Assembly: GCF_958298935.1 (NCBI RefSeq)
Contig: NC_084921.1
Coordinates: forward strand, 37,405,501-37,469,500
DNA: 64,000 nt
Origin: Phragmites australis
Lineage: Eukaryota; Streptophyta; Magnoliopsida; Poales; Poaceae
Reading direction: 5' to 3'
The notes under the pieces are model-generated. The model saw only the letters and a program-made list of their open reading frames with translations. It did not search any database and was not told the DNA's origin. Shown here in pieces: positions 50,204-61,176 of this stretch (position 1 is its first letter; each line of letters starts with the position of its first letter). The position numbers and the translations under genes are program-made.

Positions 50204-50793
50204 TGTTAGATTAATCTTGTTGATTTTGCATTAGCAGTATGTTTAGCTTTGTGTATGTGTCGGTTTGGCATGTAATAGGCTAGTCCATGTGAAGAGTGCG
50301 TGATGCATGGCTTGTGGGCAAATCAGAAGAGAGTAGTGAGCTGATTGCCAGCCAGCCAGGAGACGAGTGCATGCAGGTGTTCATGGAGTTCAGCCATGCA
50401 GGAAATTGCGGCCAGGAGTTTGGCCAAGTCGTGGAGCATATCCAGGAGGAGGAAGCGGTCCGGCCATGGAGATGTGCGTGGCCTGCACTCCTGGAGAGAT
50501 GGGCGATGTGGCTGGCCGCGTTAGTTAAGAGTCATGCATGTAGTCAGCGTATGGGTTAAGCAGTTGTGATCCGGTTTTTGCGGCTAGTTGAGCACGTCGC
50601 AAGGAACGACCTGTCACCAGTGTGTCTTTATATACGAGTATGTGTAATCTGTTTTATTAAGGAGAATAAAAAAGAGAAAAGGCATAGTTGTGTGTGTGTT
50701 GCCGCAAGAGCTCTTGTGTGTTTCTCTTCCTACCAGTGTTCTACTAACTAGTTTTCTGCCTTGCATCTCCATCTCGCGTGAGTATTTCCAACA
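50204..50793 (+). repeat. 3' LTR of the gag-only element
   Basis: 590 bp, from TGTTAGATTAATC to TTCCAACA. It is nearly identical to the corresponding parts of the 5' LTR but has a single copy of the 443-bp unit. It is followed directly by the AACTT target copy. Confidence 0.93.
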
Positions 50794-50798
50794 AACTT

Positions 50799-50942
50799 GA
50801 GGATCAAGTACGAAAGAAGTATCCCGAGCTCTTCGAAGCTGGTGAGTATTGTTGCTTATCATCGTTTATGTTTTGTTGCCCTTTCTTATCGTAGAATCGG
50901 AGCAGGTAGATTCGGGAACGAATCCTTTTAAGGAGGGAAGAA
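50799..50942 (+). pseudogene. Gypsy pol 3' end and polypurine tract
   Basis: The last pol codons (EDQVRKKYPELFEAGEYCC) run to a stop at 50892-50894. They are followed by a short 3' untranslated stretch and the purine tract AAGGAGGGAAGAA, which ends against the 3' LTR at 50943. Confidence 0.85.
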
Positions 50943-53118
50943 TGTAATACCCGATAATAATAATAATAATAATGTGACTTCCTAAACCTTTGCTCGGTTG
51001 GACGATCGGAGACCGTGGATGCGTAGATCACGTCAAGACGAATCCGTTCTGCTATCTACTGTTGCGTTTGGGCGCTTAGTGAACTCGTGATGAACCCAAT
51101 AAATTTAGACCGTTGGTTAAAACAAAAAAAAGAAGGGGATAAGGTTCGGTGGGATCGGCTCCCACCCGCACTCGCCACGCCCACGCTTCCTGGGCAGCCG
51201 CCGCCGCTGCAGCCATCCCGAGCCCCCCCCCCCCCCCCCCCGGTCGCCGTGCACCGCTGCCTCCCGCCGCGCCCAGCCGTCGGCTGCTGGCCGGAGCGCG
51301 GCCGGTCGGTGGTGGGGAGGGAGGGGAGCAGGGGGGCGTGGTGGGGAGGAAGAAGCAGGGAGGGGGGCCGGCTGGCCAGTCGGCCAGAGAAGAAAAGAAG
51401 GAAGGAAAGGAGAGGAAAAGAAGAAAAGAAGAAGAGAAGAAGAAGAAGAAGAAGAAGAAGAAGAAGAAGAAGAAGGAGGAGGAGGAGGAGGAGGGAGGAG
51501 GAGGCCGTCCGCGGGTTCGCTGGTTTTTCCTCGCCGGTTTGCGGTTCCGCTCCAAATGTGACTCCTCCGTAGTCCTTAGATGCTTGTAGGTGATTGAGTT
51601 TAGTCGTCCGCGTTGTCGGTTAAGTGTATTGTTGGCCCAGTTAGTGAGTAGCGCGTCATTTAAATTTGAGGCCTAATCAGTGTTGGTCGCTAGCGTATGT
51701 CTATAATGGAAGTTGTAGTTCATGTTATAGGCGTACCGATGGCGTGGGCGTTGTTCTTTTTGGGTAAGTGGTTTAGGTGCTTTTGGCTATCTGGGGTCGG
51801 TGTCCGGCGAGATTTAGCCGTACGTTGTGGCTTATTCTTCGCTCTTTGTCTGAGCTAGAGGGGGGGGGTCTTACTCAGCGTCTAGCAAGCTAGTTGGTAG
51901 ATGTCTTTTTGAAGCCTTCGGTTGTCGAACGCTGGGTTTTGGCGTATTAGCGTGCGTCTTCTTTTACTTCGTCGTTGCGGTGTCGTTGTGCTAATGGTGT
52001 GTTTGTTCAGGTGGTGCCACCTCACGTCACGACTAGTGCCCGACTTCATCGTCGGTGAAGGCAAGTGAATGTAGCGAATGACTACGCTTTAACCTATTAT
52101 TGGGTTGTCTACATTCTTTTAATTACAATGCATTCATCTAACCTGAATAATTGATTATGAGCTGGTTACTATGTTGTTTACTTTCCAGAAGTTTACTCGA
52201 TTATTGATTTACGAAGTGCAGTAAGCACGATATGCCATTCTGCAGTTGTTCATTATTGTATTATGCAATGTTTTTTTGAAGTCTCAAGCATATTCCAGGA
52301 GTTATGTTGTTGGTTATGCTTGAAGCACGTCATACATATATATCTCATGCATTGAAAGTTTGTCATCGTCTTCTGGCCGCGACCGTACCGGTACAGCACC
52401 GTATGTTACCCAAGGAGGGGTACGGTGCACACCCTTACGTTACCCGATGAGGGGTAAGGGTGAGGAGAGCATGTTATGTGCATGGTTATGTATTATGAAA
52501 TTCAATGAGTTATTCGCATCAAGATCTTATTTTCTTTAGTTGGCTTGTATATATATATGCGGCTGTGAAGGCTTATACCAACCGAATGTTAAATGGTTAA
52601 TGTTACCGTTGGACTGGCTTAGTCATAGTTGTTTCTCCTGATGTTGGCAGTCTGTTTCATTAATAGTTTCTATTTAGAAATGTTTGTTTATTCAACTATG
52701 GCTAAATAGCTTTTTAAAATACAATTCACTTGCTGAGATTTTTTAATCTCACCCGTGCTTTCTTTCCAGGTTCTTTTTGAGGTGTCAATCGCTTGCGGGA
52801 TGGATAGCTACACATCGCCTGCACGTTCACCTTCTCTCTTGAGCTAAACTTGATGTTTTGTTAGATATTATCTTTTGCCCTGTAATGTATATAGTGAGTC
52901 TGTGATGGTTAAATTGTATGGTCGAGGCTTGGATCTCGTTTGTTAGGATCTTTATATTGTTAGTGTGATATTCTATATCTGTTCTGTCTGGATTGTTGTT
53001 GCCTGTTATACCTCCACTTTCAGAGGAGGTACTGCCGAAATTTTCCTTTAATTTTCGGCAGATCTGTAAGTTGTTCTAAGTGATCTTCCGGACTTATTTT
53101 GGTACCCGGGGTGTTAAA
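50943..53118 (+). repeat. 3' LTR of the Gypsy element
   Basis: 2176 bp, homologous to 37820-39974 throughout. It differs by scattered substitutions, a longer GAA/GGA purine tract (about 51400-51500) and a longer C run (about 51225-51241). Its last bases are GTGTTAAA where the 5' copy has GTGTTACA. Confidence 0.93.
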
Positions 53119-53525
53119 GGACAAAGAGAAGAATTCTGACAAAGAACTAGGAAAAATGCATACCCCTCCAAAGGATACCTTCATGTAACCTAACCTCCAA
53201 ACATCTCGAAATCAAAGCAAGCAATTGCATTACAAATTACATAAACCTAGGTCGAAACCTGCTTGCACAAGCTACTGAGCTACAACAGCGACTCATCCAC
53301 CGACTAACGAACAAATGCGCATCCGAGTGAGATATAACGTCAACGCTAGCTACTTGAGCAAAAGAACTTACTAAGAGCTGCTGAAATATTCAGATTTCAA
53401 GAAATCCCTGACCCGGCAACCAACTGGTTAGCCGGGGCCGGCGCAGTCACAGTCGGCAGCAGATACGAAATCGGCAGCAGACAAACACAGAGGAGAAGAG
53501 ACGGAGATAGAGAAGCAGCGCGTAC

Positions 53526-53680
53526 AGGAAATAGAAGAAGGCGGTGGGGGGCTTCTTGGGGGCGCGCGGGTCGCCCTTCCCGCTTGGCTTCGGCCTCAGC
53601 CTCCGCTTGGGGCTGCTCGGCCTGGGCGCCAGCGCCACCGTCTTGAGGGGCTTCGGGCCCGTCTGCGACCTCGTCTTCAT
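53526..53680 (-). CDS. HMGB14: HMG-box protein, HMGB14 type: exon 1
   Basis: First coding exon of the gene whose exons 2-5 lie at 35875-37326. It starts MKTRSQTGPKPLKTVALAP and continues with a basic region (PKRRLRPKPSGKGDPRAPKK). It then enters the HMG box at PPTAFFYF and ends in phase 2 at a GTACGC donor. The next exon supplies EDFRKTYKQ, as in other plant HMGB proteins (PPTAFFxFLxDFRK). If intron 1 were not spliced, the frame would stay open only to residue 77 and give a protein without the box. Intron 1 is 37327-53525, about 16.2 kb, of which about 15.3 kb is the Gypsy complex; without it the intron would be about 0.9 kb. Confidence 0.87.
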
Positions 53681-54555
53681 CCGTTAAACCCTCCTTCTCT
53701 GTGCGTAGTTGTCAGGGTTCACCCGGGCTCGAGGAGAGGAGGCGGCAAGCAGCCGGCGAGTAGGATTGCGGCCAGGGGGGGCGAGGAAGACGAGGGCCAC
53801 GAGGCGGAGCAACGCACGGGAAGCCGAGGAGAGCCTCGGCTCGGGAAGATGAGTGAGCTCTCGATTTCTGGTGGGCCGGCCAGCCGTGTCACGAGGAAAA
53901 AGCCCAAATGGTCCGCGATACTACAAGATGGGTTGCTTTATTGATGATGGTTTGTGCAATTGTACCACCTCGGCTGCGGAGGAAGGGGCGAGGGAGGGAT
54001 TGGGGGATAAGAAGTCGGGTCAGGGGACAGTGCAAAACCATCTTTGCGCTTGGGGCAATGACGCAGCTAGTGAGGTAATACCGAGGCGCGTCAATTGCTG
54101 GTTGAAAACTATTTCCAAACCCCCTCTTTGGCCCTCAAGGGCCACTGAGAATTTCTGGAAGGGCTCCTTTTCGGAGGGAAAGCCCTACAATTCTCGAATC
54201 ACGAAATGTTAAAATACTCCAATCGCCGGGTAAGGTTCGAGTAACATCGAATTCGAACGGCTTTTGGCATGGTAGGCTTCAGAGCCAAATCTGTTATTCG
54301 ACTCCTTACGAAAACATCGTGAAAGCACATTCTCGGATCTTGTTTCTTGACTAGCTGTAATTAGAGTCCTTTTAAAAAAACGATGCCCAAAATAGATCTA
54401 TCCAGGATGGAGAAGAAGCAAGCGACAGCCAGCAGCATTGTTCAGTAGGTATATAGTTTCGGAATTTTTTTGCTCAGACCCCGTGTGAAAATCAAGTATC
54501 TACGAACATTATTTGGTGTGATCTAATCGAGTTATTTGCCCTGGATAATGCGCAG
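53681..54555. other. HMGB14 upstream region; nothing further recognised
   Basis: The first 230 bases are GC-rich and likely hold the HMGB14 promoter and leader on the minus strand. A plus-strand frame at 53853-54212 has no recognisable domain. The N-terminal exons expected for the phosphatase-like sequence that follows (first membrane spans) are not present here. Confidence 0.45.
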
Positions 54556-56346
54556 ATCATTGCTGCCATTGGGCCCATGATCATCTTCACCATCGTTTAC
54601 ATCAGGAGGAGGAACTCGTACGATTTGCACCATGCCATGCTAGGTAACTTCATTTCTTAGTTCTTCGGTATCACTTCATCCTTTCAATTTGTTTCTGATC
54701 CAATGTACATTATCATTACAATGTGGTTGACAAGCAGGTATCCTGTTCTCTGTGCTGATAACCGGGGTCCTGACCGACGCGATCAAGGACGCTGTCGGCA
54801 GTCCCCATCCAAACTTCTTCTGGCGCTGCTTCCCTGATGGAAAAGCGGTAATAAATCTCACCTTGATTCCTGACGAATTTTCACCTCTCTAATTGGATTT
54901 CGAACAAGGGATTTCAATTTTGTTTCATAATTTTTTTTTCACTAGCGAAAAGACTAAAGTTCATGAAATTTTGGTCATTTTCATCCTCAGTTTTGTAGTT
55001 CCACATACCAATGAAAGAGAATTTTGAAATCAGATATTTTGTTCAACTCTGAAATTTCTAAAATTCATGAAATTTTAGCGAAATTTAAATCCCTGCTTCG
55101 TACTTTATTCACAATATTGCACCCAAACTTAGGGTGTGTTTTGCTAGTTAAACGAAGTTAAATAGAATAGGATCGTTCTGGATAGACGGGATGATTCTGA
55201 ATGAGGTGATACGAATAAGTTGTTTGATTATATGTATTGGATAATACGAGAATGTGTTCGGTTGGATGTATTGGATATACGAGAATATATTTAGTTGCTT
55301 AAAAGTCATGTATTATATCCATGTATAACTTAATTATTTTATAGAAATAATAATTTTTATATTTGTTATTATCAATAAATTATGCTAATTAGTACTAATC
55401 ATTACTGATTTTAGTTAATTATAACTTAAGTTTTCAATAATCATCACTAAATAATCATAATAATAATTAGTTAGGGTTAATAACATCTAATTATAACTAA
55501 TGCTTAACTAAAAATCCTTAATAATAAAGGATAGTGATTAATTATCACTAACTGCAAGTAATTAGCGGAGTTAATAGAACTTGTACGGATCGTTTGACCG
55601 ATTTGCTGTACGGCTCGGTACAATATTTTCTTGATATATTCTAAAAATATGAATCATCTTATCTCGAATGTAATGATACGATTTAACAAATCAAACATCA
55701 GGATGTGCTCAGATTCCATATCAACTTATATGTATCAGTTTATTCAATCAACCAAACATACCTTAAAGTAATTCCTTTGATGTCAAGGTGTTCGACAACA
55801 TCACCGCAGGAGTTATATGCCACGGCGATGCGTGATCAAGGAAGGCCACAAGAGCTTCCCCAGTGGCCACACTTCATGTGAGTCTCAATCACGCATCAAT
55901 CGATTAACCACCAAACTTGAGCTGCCATCACAAACCTGGAGTAGTAACAGTCGACAACGGTTAATCAACCCGTTCTTGTTTCTGTGCGCAGGGTCATACG
56001 CCGGCTTGGGGTTCCAGTCCTGGTACCTGGCCGGGAAGATCGCCGTGTTCGAGCCAAGCACTGCGTCGTCTTTACGCCTCTGCTCCTCGCCTCGATGATT
56101 GCGATCTCGCGCGTGGACGACTACTGGCACCATTGGCAGGATGTCTACACCGGCGGCGTACTCGGTAGGTGCTTCATAGCGTTTCTTTAACCTGTACATA
56201 TGCCTTCCCTTAGAGGCCTCGACCCGTTTTGATCACTACTCTGAAACTCTATCGTTGGTGCTGATGAGACTGTCATGTTCATACAGGATGGTGGTTGCCT
56301 CTGTTTGCTTCCTGCAATTCTTTCCACCTCCTTCAGATGAAAAAGG
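54556..56346 (+). pseudogene. Lipid phosphate phosphatase (PAP2 family) pseudogene
   Basis: Exon-like blocks with GT-AG borders lie at 54556-54643, 54738-54847, 55788-55877, 55992-56164 and 56287-56346. They encode the middle and end of a plant LPP, which dephosphorylates phosphatidic acid in membranes: [70 protein letters not shown]. Motif C1 (KX6RP) has His where the catalytic Arg should be; C2 (PSGH) and C3 (SRX5HX3D) remain. Frame breaks occur at 55833-55835 (in-frame TGA after a missing base), near 56055 (between GKIAVFE and KHCVVFTP) and probably at the start of the last block. The 5' exons are missing. A MITE sits between the second and third blocks. Confidence 0.85.
55132..55762. mobile_element. 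Tourist-like MITE inside the LPP pseudogene
   Basis: A 631-bp AT-rich non-coding element flanked by TTA on both sides (55129-55131 and 55763-55765), the PIF/Harbinger-type 3-bp target. It has imperfect inverted ends: GGGTGTGTTTTGCTAGTT on the left and, on the minus strand, GGTATGTTTGGTTGATTG on the right. Confidence 0.65.
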
Positions 56347-56840
56347 TACGGCCTTTTTTTCCTTGCCTGTACCTATGCAGCTCATCTATTGCTAGTAGCA
56401 AAGAAGAAACTGGCTAGAACCGGAGATCCAACTAAACTTTGCAAACATGCTGGGTCTTGCGCTCTGCCCTTTTCCTGCTATACAACATTGTTTTCCCTGT
56501 CGACACGCTGTCAAAAGAAGTCAAATCAAACACATCCCCTAACCATCTACCTGATGGCAGGGTTCTGGCCTCACGCGCACTCACCTGGCGGGAGCGCGAG
56601 AGCCAAACGCAGTGCTACACAGCAGGTCTTTGATACCCTCGTTCTTTAGATTTTATATTGGAAGACGATAAATAAGATTTTTTAAAGTGTTTCACATAAC
56701 TGCTCAAATTCTACACCCCGACTTATCTTCCTAATCTTTTATATATTGTACTTCATAAACTATTTATCGATTAAATTAAACCTGAATGTGCTTTATTTTT
56801 CAGCAATCCAAAAACCTTATTGTAGTCACTTAGGTTAATC

Positions 56841-57571
56841 AATGTCTAGTTTTGTCGATGCATTGAGGCCAGACGAGTTTTCTGGTATGCACTTTAAGAG
56901 ATGACAGGTCAATGTCACTCTGTGACTGACGGTTATGAATGTCTACTGGATGGCTAATGGCAAGCCGGAAGAAATTATTACTGCTGAGTCGGAAAAGACA
57001 TTCACGGATGCCAATACACTCTTTGTAGGATATATTCTTAGCATTCTTGGTGACCGTCTTTGTGATGTGTGCATGCACATACAAAGCGCGAAGGAGCTGT
57101 GGGATACACTGAATGCTAAATTTGGTGCATCAGATATATGAAGTGAACTGTATATCATGGAGCAGTATCATGACTACAAGATGGTTGAAAATAACTCTGT
57201 AGTCGAGTAGCTCATGAGGTTCAGTGCATCATGAAGGAACTCGAACTCCTCAAGATCAATGTACCCGACAAGTTTGTGGCTGGAGGTATCGTTGTCAAGT
57301 TACCTCCTTCGTGGAGAAACTTTGTCACTGTTCTAAAGCATAAGAGACAATAGATTACTGTTGAGAGTTTGATTATGTCTCTTGATGTTGAGGAGAAAGC
57401 TCGGGTTAAGGATGTGAGTCTAAAAGGAGGCGAGCGACAGACTAGCGCTAATATGGTGCAAAATCCCTTCCACAACAAGAATCACGGGAAAGATAATAAG
57501 CCAAACAAAACTACCACCTTCAAGAAAAAAAAAGATGAACACAATAAAACTGTCTTGCTTTGTGTGCGGTG
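56841..57571 (+). pseudogene. Copia gag, broken
   Basis: Starts MSSFVDALRPDEFSGMHFKR and, after stops, continues with LTVMNVYWMANGKPEE, DRLCDVCMHIQSAKELWDTL and a basic region (HGKDNKPNKTTTFKKKKDEH). It leads to a decayed zinc knuckle near 57560. Copia gag is recognised from the order of these blocks. Confidence 0.75.
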
Positions 57572-58289
57572 AGATTTGACATTTTGTCAAGGATTTTCCA
57601 GACCATAAGGGAAGAAAGGCTCCACAAAAGCAGAACTCAAAGACTGCTAATGTGGTGACCATTGGTGAAGCTAGAAATGGAGCTGCAGATATGAAAATTT
57701 ACCTTCAGTGTTTTTAGTATTTTAATCTACTAATTGGTGGATTGATACAAGGGCCAATGTTCATGTATATGCTGATATCTCAATATTCTCTTCTTATCAG
57801 GTCGTCTATGATTCTTTCGTCCTAATGGGGAATGTGTCACATGCTTCTATTCATAGTTTTGGCATGGTAGATCTGAAGTTTATTTTGAAAAAGATCGTGT
57901 AGCTGAGGAACATGCAGTATGTCCCTATAATGAATAAAAATCTAGTTAGCAGCTCCTTTCGACACAGGTTTAAGGTGGTGTTAGAGTTCAATAACGTAGT
58001 AGTGTCAAAGTATGGAAAATTTATTGACAAATGCTATGAGTGCGGAAGTCTGTTCTGTTTTTCCCTTTCTGATTTCAGCAATATGTTTGTGAACCATATT
58101 TGTGGCAATGTTAATGATGATGCTAGTGTTTGGCATTTGCGGTTATGTTATTTGAATTTTGGTTCTACGACTTTACTTTTCAGCATGAGTTTAATTCCAA
58201 ATTTTTCTATGGTCAAAGGTTCTAAATGTTATAGTTATGTGCAATCAAAATAACCTTGTAAGCTCCACAAGGCAGCCGATGAGAGAAAT

Positions 58290-58787
58290 TTGGTATCTCT
58301 AGAACTCATTCATTCATATCTATGTGAAATAAATGGTGTGCTAACGAAGGGTGGAAAAAGATATTTTATGATTTTGATTAATAATGTGACTAGATATTGC
58401 TATCTTTATTTGTTGAAAACGAAAGATGAGAATCTAGGCCACTTTAAAATCTATGAGGCGGAAGTTGAGAATCAACTAGAGAGAAATATCAAAAGAATGA
58501 AGTCGGATCATGGTGGAGAGTATTTCTCTAGTGATTTTGACTTATTCTGTGAGAAACATTGGATTATTCATGAGAGAACTCCTCCCTATTCACCCCAATC
58601 AAACAGAGTTGTCGAAAGAAAGAACCGCACATTGACTAACTTGGTTAATGCCATGTTAGACATTGCGGATTTATCTAAAACATGGTGGGGGGAGGTCCTA
58701 TTTACTTCATGTTATGTATTGAATAGAGTTTTTCTCAAGGATAAGGAGAAAACCCCATTTGAAGAATGGAAAGAGAGAAAGTCATAA
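58290..58787 (+). pseudogene. Copia integrase core
   Basis: The reading contains GKRYFMILINNVTRYCYLYL, LKTKDENLGHFKIYEAEVEN, MKSDHGGEYFSSDF and ERTPPYSPQSNRVVERKNRT, which are the catalytic-core blocks of Copia integrase with acidic residues in DHGGEY and VVERKNRT. The first core Asp position reads Asn (ILINNVTRY). The frame ends at 58787. Confidence 0.85.
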
Positions 58788-59189
58788 CTTTCTTATTTGT
58801 GCATTTGGGGATGTTTGGGGAAAGTCAATGTACCAATAACTAAAAAGCGCAAGCTCAGATCTAAAACAGTAAATTGTGTATTTGTGGGATATGCTGATCG
58901 GAGCATTGCTTATATGTTTTTAGTGGTTAAATCTGAGGTACCTGACGTACATGGCGATACAATGATGGAGTCTCATGATGCAACGTTTTTTAACACATAT
59001 TTCCTATGAAAGATTTACATAGTATGTTTAGACTATCTTCTGAGATAATTTCTGAACCTACTCTACATATAGAGTTTATTGAACAAACACATGAGCAAGA
59101 TTCTGAGAAGAATGACAATGATGCTACTAGGAGGAGTAAGAGACAAAGGACTACAAAGTCTTTTGGTGATAATTTCACTGTGTACCTTG

Positions 59190-60429
59190 TGAATGATGCT
59201 CCTAAGTCTATTTCAGAAGTATTTGCATCTCCAGATGCATACTACTGGAAGGAGGCTGTTCGGAGTGAAATGGATTCCATCCACGCAAATGGGACTTGGG
59301 AGGTCACATAATGACCATATGGTTACAAACATGTGGGTTGCAAGTGGGTGTTCAAGAAGAAGCTTAGACCCGATGGTACTATTAAAAAGTATAAGGCTCG
59401 ACTTGTGGCCAAGAGTTATACCCAAAAGAAAGGTGAAAACTTCTTTGACACTTATTCACCTGTTGTGAGATTGACTACTATCTGAGTGCTACTTTCCTTG
59501 GCTACCTCATATGGTCTCATCGTTCATCAGATGGACGTTAAGATAGCTTTCCTTAATGGAGAGTTGGACAAAAAAATTATATGAAACAACCTGATGGGTT
59601 TGTAGTAAAAGGTCAAGAAGACATGGTGTGTAACTTGTTAAGTCCTTGTATAGCCTTAAATAAGCTCCTAAATAATGGTACGGGAAGTTCAATAGAACTT
59701 TAACATCTATAGGCTTTTCAGTCAATGAGGCAGATAAATGTGTGTGCTATTGCCATGGTGGGGGTGAGAGAGTTATATTGTGCTTCTATGTTGATGACAT
59801 ACTAATATTTAGGACAAACCTTGACGTGGTTAATGAGGTCAAGTCTTTCTTATCTCAAAGCTTTGATACGAAATATCCGAGTAAGACTGATGTAATCTTA
59901 GACATCAAGTTAATCAAATGAGAGAATGAGATTACTCTTACACAATCTCATTATTTTGAGAAGGTCTTGAGCCACCTTGGCTACCAGGATAACAAATCTT
60001 CTCTAACACCTTATGATCTCAGTGTGATACTTCGAAAGAACAAGAAAAGTGGCAGGAACCAACTGAGATAATCTCATATTATTGTGAGTCATGCGCTATT
60101 TGCTTGGTACTATAAGTTATGGTCTTCACTATTCTGGGTACCCATTGGTACCGGAGAGTTGTAGTGATTTAAACTGGTTATTTGATGCTGATGAGATCTA
60201 CACCACAAGTGAATATGTATTCACTCTAGATGGTGCTGCTGTGTCATGGAGGTCTTGCAAACAGACCATCTTGACGAGGTCAACTATGGAAGCAGAACTC
60301 ACTGCATTAGACACAGCCGCTGTTGAGGCAAAATGGATGCGTGAGTTATTGATGGACTTACCTGTGGTTAAAAAATCAGTACCGACTATCCTTATGAACT
60401 GTTATATCAGGCGATTATTATCAAAGTAA
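59190..60429 (+). pseudogene. Copia reverse transcriptase and RNase H, broken
   Basis: RT blocks: YYWKEAVRSEMDSIHANGTW, KHVGCKWVFKKKLRPDGTIK, YKARLVAKSYTQK, VHQMDVKIAFLNGEL and a YVDDILIF box near 59789-59812, separated by stops and frame changes. RNase H follows at 60091-60429 (MRYLLGTISYGLHYSGYP, VSWRSCKQTILTRSTMEAEL). Confidence 0.85.
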
Positions 60430-61176
60430 ACAGTTATAAGGATAATGACAAGTCCTCAAGGCGTAAAGAGACGATTGAAGTATGTCAGAAAATTAAAAAA
60501 CTTTGAAGTAATAACCTTGGGTTATATCCAAACAGCTAAGAATATAACAGATCCCTTTACAAAGGGACTATCACAGAGTGTGATAGATAATGCATCGAAG
60601 GAGATGGGTATGAGACCTATGTGAGTTATACCATAGTGGTAACCCAACCTATGTGATCAGAGATCCCATAAATTAGGACTGGAAAGAACAAGCTATTGGT
60701 CTAACTGGAGGAGAGTATCTTTGTTGTTTGACCCACTCGAGTGAAGATGCAATATTCTCATAGACCTGTAAGGTAGGTTGGTTATTGCCTTAATGTGTTC
60801 TGTTGGCTTTAAGTAGCGAAGATGCCGACTTATAGGGCATTCTTGAAAGAATACACCTATATGAGTCTGACTGTTAGTCGCAATCTATGAAATTTGGGTG
60901 ATCTCTAGTAAACTCATGAAAAGACCATAGAGTAGGACTTATTTGCTCCACCCGTGAAGTAGCCTACTGGCAGCCAAGTATCAGTTATGACTTTAAGTAA
61001 AACTTGATTGCACAAAACTTGTAATTCAAGGCATAGTCCATTGTTCAAGTTGTGAATGAGTGTAGCTTAATATTTTAGGTAGATGCTCTTTAACAATCTC
61101 CACTGAAATACTAGTATATCAAACAACAGTGTGAAACTAGCAATTCGCTATAGGACTTTGAGATCTGATAGGGGAT

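Larger units (their letters stand above)
48250..50798 (+). mobile_element. Non-autonomous gag-only LTR retrotransposon (TR-GAG type)
   Basis: The element has LTRs at 48255-49289 and 50204-50793, the 5-bp target duplication AACTT (48250-48254 and 50794-50798), a primer-binding-like TTGGTATCTAGAGTC at 49290-49304, a single gag ORF, and a polypurine tract (AGATTAGGGGGTGAA) before the 3' LTR. LTRs open TGTTAGATTAATC and end TTCCAACA. There is no room for protease, reverse transcriptase, RNase H or integrase: only about 50 bases separate the gag stop from the 3' LTR. This fits the TR-GAG class known in plants, which must borrow pol from a partner. The host Gypsy frame is recovered when the element and one target copy are removed. 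Confidence 0.92.
37815..53123 (+). mobile_element. Tekay/Del-like Gypsy LTR retrotransposon with two nested insertions, in HMGB14 intron 1
   Basis: LTRs at 37820-39974 and 50943-53118 flank a primer-binding site (TGGTATCAAAGCC, 39977-39989, initiator-Met type), gag, protease, reverse transcriptase, RNase H, integrase and a polypurine tract (AAGGAGGGAAGAA) before the 3' LTR. GGACAA stands on both outer borders (37814-37819 and 53119-53124), containing the 5-bp target duplication. LTRs open TGTAATACCCG; the 5' LTR ends TGTTACA and the 3' LTR TGTTAAA. The pol order (integrase after RNase H) makes it Gypsy; the LTR and pol style suggest the Tekay/Del chromovirus clade. Pol has stops and frameshifts. 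A hAT transposon (44601-47990) and a gag-only LTR element (48255-50793) are inserted in the pol 3' part. Confidence 0.92.

Noticed and set aside
48255..50793. Three related blocks first read as three separate tandem genes
   Set aside because: They are LTR sequence: two in the enlarged 5' LTR and one in the 3' LTR of a single element; the short frames in them are not conserved coding.
53853..54212. 119-codon plus-strand frame as a possible first exon of the phosphatase
   Set aside because: No membrane spans or LPP N-terminal motifs; it does not join the later exons.
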